DNA from: Calendula officinalis
Taxonomy: Eukaryota; Streptophyta; Magnoliopsida; Asterales; Asteraceae
DNA length: 64,000 nt
Assembly: GCA_963853835.1 (NCBI GenBank)
Contig: OY970834.1
Coordinates: 40,207,257-40,271,256 of the forward strand
Direction of reading: 5' to 3'
Numbering within the stretch: the first letter of the stretch is position 1; each line of letters begins with the position of its first letter. Positions 56,048 through 64,000 of the stretch are shown piece after piece. The position numbers were made by a program, and so were the translations under genes. The notes beneath the pieces are model-generated. The model did no database searches. It was not told the origin of the DNA and worked only from the letters and a program-made list of their open reading frames with translations.

Positions 56048-58455
56048 TGTGAGAACCCTCGAAATCGGATATTTGACTATACACTTATTTCAACATAAAT
56101 TATTGAATGATTTATGTATAATTAATAGAGTACTTATTTTGCGTCTAAATCTAGCAAAAACCATGCACAATAAGTACTATTAATGTACATCACAATTGAT
56201 GCAAGAGATTGGTTATCTTTGTTATAAAATGACAATAGTAATTTAGCGAGTTGGTGATCAAACGGTTAAACCGGAAAGAAAAAAAAAAGATTGTCAAAGC
56301 TAACATATCTATAAAATAAATAAAAAGCCTTGTGACAAATACTTACTTGAAACCTAAAATAAATCCATCGTTCGATCTATCCTTCCTCAACTATCCTATT
56401 TCAAATTTGAATTACAATCCTTATCTTAAAACCCACGTCCATGTGAATATACCGAAACCACATCGCTCACGTACACCCTGCCTCTAACAAACTTTCCGAA
56501 ATCTTTATATGAATTATAATAAAATGTGAATATTTGGTGTAATCAGTCATTATCATCAAACCAAACCTCATTCTTAACCTACGCCCACGTCGTGACTTTC
56601 TCTCTCTCACTCTCATGGAAGTTAAAAACCAGGAATCATCATTCATCAACACCAACGTTAACCCTCTCGTTTATGATCCAGTCGACATCCCTCCATCTGC
56701 TCTCATCTCCGACGTCAGATACCACCTCCGGGACAACAAGAATCTCCGTCAATCACAACGTTTTTACGACGGCAGAAACATCTCGGGCAATCAAAATAGA
56801 ACCAAGCAGCAACCTCTCGGGCTTCATCTATCTCTCTGCCTCCGTTTACCCTGTCTCGAACCAGTCAATGAAACCCACACCTCCGTCGAATCAGCAAGCT
56901 TCCGGCGAGCTCAAGAACCATCCGACTCCTCCTCCTTGGAACACCATCTCCCGGTTTCTCGATCTCTATCTCTCGGTATAAAACTCTAAACTCTTTTGTA
57001 TTTAATTTATAGATCATGCATGCGTTGTGTGTGTTTTCGGTTTTGTGTGAGCGTGTGTGCACCAGTGTGTCACCGGTGACACCTGCGACGGAAGTCACCA
57101 CTAGCCTACTCCCTTGTCCTCGTTTTGTCTGGCCAACCCAAACAAAGTCTGTGTTTTAATCTGAGCCCAAAGAGTTCTTGAGTCCACCCGTCAACTTATC
57201 AGTCCAAGCCCAAGTTTGTTTTGTGGAATTTAAAAGTCAGTAAAACTTTATTTTTATATTATTATAAATGACTGCCGAATATTTTAATTAAGTGGTTATA
57301 AATTATTTATATAAGATTCCTTATTTAATTATTTCTATATAATAATTAAATTTAGTTGTTTGAATTATTTTATTAAAATAATTACTTATTAGATATGATT
57401 CGATTATTTTCCAACAAAAGTGTAACGGATTTTAAATTTGTTAAAAATTAACAAATGAAATTAAAATACGAGATCAATTCAATCGAGTCACCAACGTATC
57501 ACTCGAGTTTAGATTCATATAAAGAGAACTATTTGTGCATCATGTAGTTTAGGCGTGTCATTTAGACCGTCATGTAGACCGTCACTTATTTGTTTATTAT
57601 TACTATGCGTTTAGGACGTCAGGATTGTTTGGTTGGAAACCCCAACTTTGTGGATTTACGACTTTGCTAGCTTCGCATCAGGTGAGTTTCACGGCCCCAC
57701 TTTTACATGCTTTACAACTATTTTTACCGGGGGAGAAAACATACTTACTTAACTATTTTGTGATAAATAATCTTTGTATAATCATTGTTGTGTACACGTA
57801 CCTAACAATGAAGGACAAAGGACCATGCTACGAGTCCACGTTTAACCGTAATCATTAACAGTTAGCCTGGGAATATATGGATAGTACTATTCGGGTTGAT
57901 CACCCGCTCATGGCTAGTTATGCGCTAGCCCAACTGGGTTTGAGATATATATTCTTTTGTTTGAGATCTTGGATTGATTATAGGCTCAGTGATTATACCT
58001 TTACTTATTATGCTTAGGCCGAGCATATAAGGGATTATGAATTGCACCTTAAAACTAAATTGTTCCATATTTCAGAACAACGATACAAATCGTACAAGTT
58101 TGTACGTACGATTTTTAAACGATATGACTTTTGAGTCACAAAACCTGTGAACTCACCAACCATTGTGTTGACACTTTTTCTAATATGTTTTCTCAGGTAA
58201 CGGAAATTAAACTTTTAAGCATTGCATAAGTGGTGGGTCGTCAAGCTTTTCTCAAGAAATAAGTCTATTAGTTAAGACATTAAACGTTTTGAAACTTATT
58301 CATTTAGATTATTTCAACTTTGTCATTCGGTTTTTGTAAACAATTGTTTTGGATATTTACTATGATTGCGTTGCTTTACTATATTTGATGTGTGATGTTA
58401 CCGATGTTAGTCGCACCTCGTTCTTCCGCAAAACCATTTTTGGCGGGGTGTGACA
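56048..58455 (+). mobile_element. LARD-like retrotransposon, LTR 2 (shared)
   Basis: 2,408 bp. It serves as 3' LTR of the first internal region and 5' LTR of the second: a polypurine tract stands before it and a primer site (58459-58470) after it. About six substitutions from LTR 1, including TGTGAGAACC for TGTGACAACC at the start. Confidence 0.92.
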
Positions 58456-60919
58456 GATTGGTATCAGAGGCATTGGTTATAGTGAATTAGCGTGAGTCTA
58501 GTCTATAACCGGAAAAAGATTTTGAGTCAAAACATTTTTACTTCATGTAGAGTTGCATCACACATAAATTGCATTCATGTAGAATCGCATATCAAATCCC
58601 TCCCTAGGAAGACCACTAGGAGCATTACTTGCCTTACTCTGACAATAGATAGAGTACTCTTATATTATAGGATACTATTACGTGAAACTATATGTGAGAC
58701 TCATTACAATATATCATATACTCAATACACTACACTACAGTTTTCACCACACACTTACTTCACATACCTTACAACTAAATTGTATCCTGAATCTACACTT
58801 CACTAATCACTTACACGAAAACACGATTTTAGAGAATTTCTGCATAATGTCTATGAGCAATGAATATGTTGACTACTCTACTCGACTGGATAATGAGCAT
58901 TATGACACTTCATCATCAGAAGACCCTGCACAATAAACACCCCTACTCGTGCACCACTTATCTTAATCACTTGCTATACATATACTTTTCTCACATAATA
59001 TATACATTATGTATCATTCTCACATATTGTTCCTCATGCGAGTGTCGCAACCTTAACCCTAATTTTCCATTCAACAAATCATGAATCTCCAAAGATTCGC
59101 CACATCTATCCAACAACCACTAATGCCACAAATTTTGGTCAGTCAAATACGGCAAAGATTAAAACAAAAGAAAGATTCTTTGACCTTGTAAAAAAAAAAA
59201 AAATTAATCGAAATACAGAGGTTGTCACACGTCACCTCTAGAATGTCTCCATAATAAATTCTAAGCACAACTCCTAAATTCGTGTAATCTTATGTGAAGA
59301 AAAGATTTCAAATCTCTCCAAAATTGATAATACAGCCCATGAAATTTTACATACAATATATGTATTTTAAAAAGAAAAATAAAGAAGAAAGCCCATATTC
59401 ACGAATGAAAATATGAAGTGATGATGATGAGGAAACATTGTACCATGATATTATAAAAACGGGTGGCCAACGTGTTTATAATTACTTAGTACAATGTGGA
59501 GTTATCAAAGTCATGGATTATTGAAATGAACAAATGAATAAGAATCTTTAACATACGTACTAGAAAACAAACCGGTCAAACAACAAAGCAAAGGCATATC
59601 CACCATATGAAAATGCTCTATGGATTATACTCTTAAAGAACTCAGTAAGATTTCCACTACTCTTGTCAATATTAATTCAAAACTAAACTAATCCTAGTAG
59701 CCTCCCTGATCGTATGACGACATTATTTCCTTGAATCCAACCGAAATGCGACATTTGTCTTTACAACTACCAAAACTTCTCTATTTAATATCCACTCTGA
59801 CTAATCGTTTCTTTATAATAATTCAAATTCATCCTTATGAACATCAATTCCTACGAAAACGAGGCCTAATTAAAGTAACCATCAATAATCAACAATCATC
59901 ATTGCCAATTAACGATAAGTCTAACCGACTACAAAATTTTGTTTTTTTTACTCAAAAATTAATCTATGTTCTGATAAATTCCGACAAAAGTCCAAACTAA
60001 AGGAATTCTAAACACCAAAAATTAAAACTCGTTATAAATCCTACAAATTCCTAACCACATTTTCCACAACAACAAACGTGTAAACAACATTAATTGACCT
60101 TAAGAATAATGTTTATCAAATGTATTATGACGAGCTGAAAACTCTGTTGATGAAGTATTATTTCCCTAATAATGAAAATTAAAAACTAGAAACTATATTG
60201 TGAAACCTATCGATTGAAAGCTCTGATATTATCAACTACATCACCAGATTTAGGCAACTAGCCTGACTCGTTCCTCATATCTAAACCTCCTAAAGCTAAA
60301 AATAGATAAATAAATAAATAATAATAAATGAGAAGCGTATCTGGAAATTGGCACCTCAAATCAGATGAATGAGCACTGCGTCCCAAACCTCAAAGTATAT
60401 ATTATGTGCCACAACAATACTAACTCTACCCAAAAGAACAGAATACTTCATCATCTTCCCTGAAACGTCACACCGAGGATTAAATTACGTACGGTGACTA
60501 TAAAAGAAATGACAATTAAAGCAACCAATACGCAATCGAAATAAGCAGTATGGATAAACAACAAACCAACTTGATTTAATTTTGGTGAAAAAAAAAAAAC
60601 ACTAACAACAATGACCATGACAATAACAAACCTAACGATAATGATAGTCGTCAACCAGCTCGTGGAAGGGCATTTGTTATATGAGCCCAAGAAACACATA
60701 AAAAAAATATGATACATAAACTGTTGCGTTTAATAGTCAGTAATCTTAAAATCATCAACTTTATAAAAGACCATAAATATCTATGAAAGGATTATCGAAC
60801 ATTTCCTAGCTCCATTGTCAATAAGAAACTTAAGGAAACGAAATTATCCACACATCTCTCCCGAACTAGTAGTAAGTTCTCTTAAATTTCTGGACGAAAT
60901 TTCTTTAACAAAGGGAGAA
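58456..60919 (+). mobile_element. LARD-like retrotransposon, internal region 2
   Basis: 2,464 bp. By eye it differs from internal region 1 only by two extra A in an A-run near 59190. It ends with the same polypurine tract (60910-60919). Confidence 0.92.
60108..60702 (+). pseudogene. Decayed gag relic, second copy
   Basis: Same as the relic at 55236-55830, with every stop codon in the same place, so the decay predates the duplication. Confidence 0.75.
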
Positions 60920-63327
60920 TGTGAGAACCCTCGAAATCGGATATTTGACTATACACTTATTTCAACATAAATTATTGAATGATTTATGTATAATTAATAG
61001 AGTACTTATTTTGCGTCTAAATCTAGCAAAAACCATGCACAATAAGTACTATTAATGTACATCACAATTGATGCAAGAGATTGGTTATCTTTGTTATAAA
61101 ATGACAATAGTAATTTAGCGAGTTGGTGATCAAACGGTTAAACCGGAAAGAAAAAAAAAAGATTGTCAAAGCTAACATATCTATAAAATAAATAAAAAGC
61201 CTTGTGACAAATACTTACTTGAAACCTAAAATAAATCCATCGTTCGATCTATCCTTCCTCAACTATCCTATTTCAAATTTGAATTACAATCCTTATCTTA
61301 AAACCCACGTCCATGTGAATATACCGAAACCACATCGCTCACGTACACCCTGCCTCTAACAAACTTTCCGAAATCTTTATATGAATTATAATAAAATGTG
61401 AATATTTGGTGTAATCAGTCATTATCATCAAACCAAACCTCATTCTTAACCTACGCCCACGTCGTGACTTTCTCTCTCTCATTCTCATGGAAGTTAAAAA
61501 CCAGGAATCATCATTCATCAACACCAACGTTAACCCTCTCGTTTATGATCCAGTCGACATCCCTCCATCTGCTCTCATCTCCGACGTCAGATACCACCTC
61601 CGGGACAACAAGAATCTCCGTCAATCACAACGTTTTTACGACGGCAGAAACATCTCGGGCAATCAAAATAGAACCAAGCAGCAACCTCTCGGGCTTCATC
61701 TATCTCTCTGCCTCCGTTTACCCTGTCTCGAACCAGTCAATGAAACCCACACCTCCGTCGAATCAGCAAGCTTCCGGCGAGCTCAAGAACCATCCGACTC
61801 CTCCTCCTTGGAACACCATCTCCCGGTTTCTCGATCTCTATCTCTCGGTATAAAACTCTAAACTCTTTTGTATTTAATTTATAGATCATGCATGCGTTGT
61901 GTGTGTTTTCGGTTTTGTGTGAGCGTGTGTGCACCAGTGTGTCACCGGTGACACCTGCGACGGAAGTCACCACTAGCCTACTCCCTTGTCCTCGTTTTGT
62001 CTAGCCAACCCAAACAAAGTCTGTGTTTTAATCTGAGCCCAAAGAGTTCTTGAGTCCACCCGTCAACTTATCAGTCCAAGCCCAAGTTTGTTTTGTGGAA
62101 TTTAAAAGTCAGTAAAACTTTATTTTTATATTATTATAAATGACTGCCGAATATTTTAATTAAGTGGTTATAAATTATTTATATAAGATTCCTTATTTAA
62201 TTATTTCTATATAATAATTAAATTTAGTTGTTTGAATTATTTTATTAAAATAATTACTTATTAGATATGATTCGATTATTTTCCAACAAAAGTGTAACGG
62301 ATTTTAAATTTGTTAAAAATTAACAAATGAAATTAAAATACGAGATCAATTCAATCGAGTCACCAACGTATCACTCGAGTTTAGATTCATATAAAGAGAA
62401 CTATTTGTGCATCATGTAGTTTAGGCGTGTCATTTAGACCGTCATGTAGACCGTCACTTATTTGTTTATTATTACTATGCGTTTAGGACGTCAGGATTGT
62501 TTGGTTGGAAACCCCAACTTTGTGGATTTACGACTTTGCTAGCTTCGCATCAGGTGAGTTTCACGGCCCCACTTTTACATGCTTTACAACTATTTTTACC
62601 GGGGGAGAAAACATACTTACTTAACTATTTTGTGATAAATAATCTTTGTATAATCATTGTTGTGTACACGTACCTAACAATGAAGGACAAAGGACCATGC
62701 TACGAGTCCACGTTTAACCGTAATCATTAACAGTTAGCCTGGGAATATATGGATAGTACTATTCGGGTTGATCACCCGCTCATGGCTAGTTATGCGCTAG
62801 CCCAACTGGGTTTGAGATATATATTCTTTAGTTTGAGATCTTGGATTGATTATAAGCTCAGTGATTATACCTTTACTTATTATGCTTAGGCCGAGCATAT
62901 AAGGGATTATGAATTGCACCTTAAAACTAAATTGTTCCATATTTCAGAACAACGATACAAATCGTACAAGTTTGTACGTACGATTTTTAAACGATATGAC
63001 TTTTGAGTCACAAAACCTGTGAACTCACCAACCATTGTGTTGACACTTTTTCTAATATGTTTTCTCAGGTAACGGAAATTAAACTTTTAAGCATTGCATA
63101 AGTGGTGGGTCGTCAAGCTTTTCTCAAGAAATAAGTCTATTAGTTTAGACATTAAACGTTTTGAAACTTATTCATTTAGATTATTTCAACTTTGTCATTC
63201 GGTTTTTGTAAACAATTGTTTTGGATATTTACTATGATTGCGTTGCTTTACTATATTTGATGTGTGATGTTACCGATGTTAGTCGCACCTCGTTCTTCCG
63301 CAAAACCATTTTTGGCGGGGTGTGACA
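60920..63327 (+). mobile_element. LARD-like retrotransposon, LTR 3
   Basis: 2,408 bp, same ends. It has a few private substitutions (near 61482, 62830, 62854 and 63146). After TGTGACA at 63327 the sequence leaves the element instead of entering a primer site, so this is the true right end of the array. Confidence 0.92.
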
Positions 63328-63338
63328 CTAAGGTAGAT
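63328..63338. other. Right remnant of the hAT-like element and its target duplication
   Basis: CTA (63328-63330) is the last part of the element begun at 50965; aggtagat (63331-63338) repeats the octamer at 50957-50964 exactly. Confidence 0.8.
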
Positions 63339-63499
63339 CCCGTTGCCTATGGTTTTGATATACTTGGTGACACCGTATTTTTGTAAACTCTGATATAAGT
63401 TTTAAAGTTTTGTTAAACTGTATTTTGGACAATATGTCAATTATTGGGAAAATGTATTTTAAATGATTTAAACGATGTTTTAAAAATACGGGTGTTACA
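63339..63499 (+). mobile_element. Ty3/gypsy-type 5' LTR, right part
   Basis: Continuation of the LTR begun at 49244. It ends GGGTGTTACA at 63499 and is followed by a primer site. Confidence 0.85.
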
Positions 63500-63502
63500 A
63501 CT

Positions 63503-63514
63503 TGGTATCAGAGC
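63503..63514 (+). other. Primer-binding site of the gypsy element (tRNA-Met initiator)
   Basis: TGGTATCAGAGC, a full 12-base match to the initiator tRNA-Met complement, three bases after the LTR end. Confidence 0.93.
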
Positions 63515-63833
63515 TATAGTTTAAGTGAATTAGGTTGGATGTCCATCCTAGTCTTAGACTGTAGCAATAGGAATGTAAGATTCCTTAAGATCGATAGGTT
63601 GACCTTGAGACTTTATGTTAAGTTTAGGGTTGAACCTAGGGGACCTATAGAAGTTGTTATGAATTATGAAATGTGAGTCTTTTGAGACCGTATGGCATTG
63701 GTATGATAGGGTCGGCCCCTATGAGAAATGCCATGTTTTGATCTAATTGTGTTGTTTTCGATGGTCGAGTTGACCGTTCGAATCTTGTCTGTTGGATACG
63801 ATAGTATGGCGAAAGAATGAATGAGAAAAGTGA
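63515..63833 (+). mobile_element. Untranslated leader of the gypsy element
   Basis: Sequence between primer site and first long frame. No feature beyond scattered short ATGs. Confidence 0.6.
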
Positions 63834-64000
63834 ATGAGCTCCACTGAATTGGGAGGAGTTATGAATGAGAATGTGAACCAGACGTTTAATAACCTTATGA
63901 ATGAGGGTAGGCGGAATGATTCAAATACCCGTACGAAGGAAGAGTCATCGAATGGCGAAGTCCGTAGTGGAAGTTACCTACATAAAAAGGTAGCAAGACC
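63834..64000 (+). CDS. Start of a gypsy gag frame (cut by the window edge)
   Basis: From the ATG at 63834, directly after an in-frame TGA, the frame stays open for 55 codons to the window end (begins MSSTELGGVMNENVNQTF). The position after LTR, primer site and leader is where gag is expected, but no diagnostic gag motif is reached, so the identity rests on context. Confidence 0.45.
   Translation, partial: MSSTELGGVMNENVNQTFNNLMNEGRRNDSNTRTKEESSNGEVRSGSYLHKKVAR

Overview
The window is nuclear DNA of a dicot-type flowering plant. It is AT-rich and has intron-containing genes with GT-AG splice sites, plant-specific transcription factor families (ERF/DREB, NGATHA, NAC), Stowaway, hAT and pogo-type MITEs, and LTR retrotransposons with initiator-tRNA-Met primer sites. 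I cannot name the species. About 8 kb is host gene sequence; most of the rest is repeats.

Layout. 1-4588: gene-poor, with a 26-base G run, a G-rich minisatellite and an ACATGT-palindrome/CGG-rich array. 4589-19753: a tandem array of a 5,857-bp unit (two full copies and one truncated), carrying a pogo/Emigrant-like element, a CCGG-rich hAT-like element and a Stowaway-like MITE. 19763-22430: Stowaway MITEs and hAT-like elements. 23466-24083: an intronless ERF014-like DREB gene. 24890-29650: SINE, Stowaway MITEs and hAT-like elements, one nested in another. 30437-31670: a broken NUP98 copy. 34040-35146: a NGATHA B3 gene. 38210-39727: SINE and Stowaway MITEs. 42107-43819: a NAC gene of the membrane-anchored type, broken by an in-frame stop at codon 125. 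44341-45850 (minus): an eight-exon soluble inorganic pyrophosphatase. 47343-48425 (minus): an MTP1-like zinc transporter.

49244-64000 is a nested retroelement complex. The 5' LTR of a Ty3/gypsy element (49244-50964 plus 63339-63499) is split by a small hAT-like element with a perfect 8-bp target duplication. That element is in turn split by an array LTR-internal-LTR-internal-LTR (51178-63327) of a non-autonomous, LARD-like retrotransposon. Its only recognisable protein trace is a gag relic, and both copies share the same stops. The gypsy primer site and the start of its gag frame close the window.

The genes do not form a pathway: three are regulators, one is a housekeeping pyrophosphatase and one a zinc transporter. 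The most unusual material is structural: the 5.86-kb array, the three-LTR array inside an element inside another LTR, and a set of hAT-like elements that share ends while each interior is built from its own short palindromic motif.
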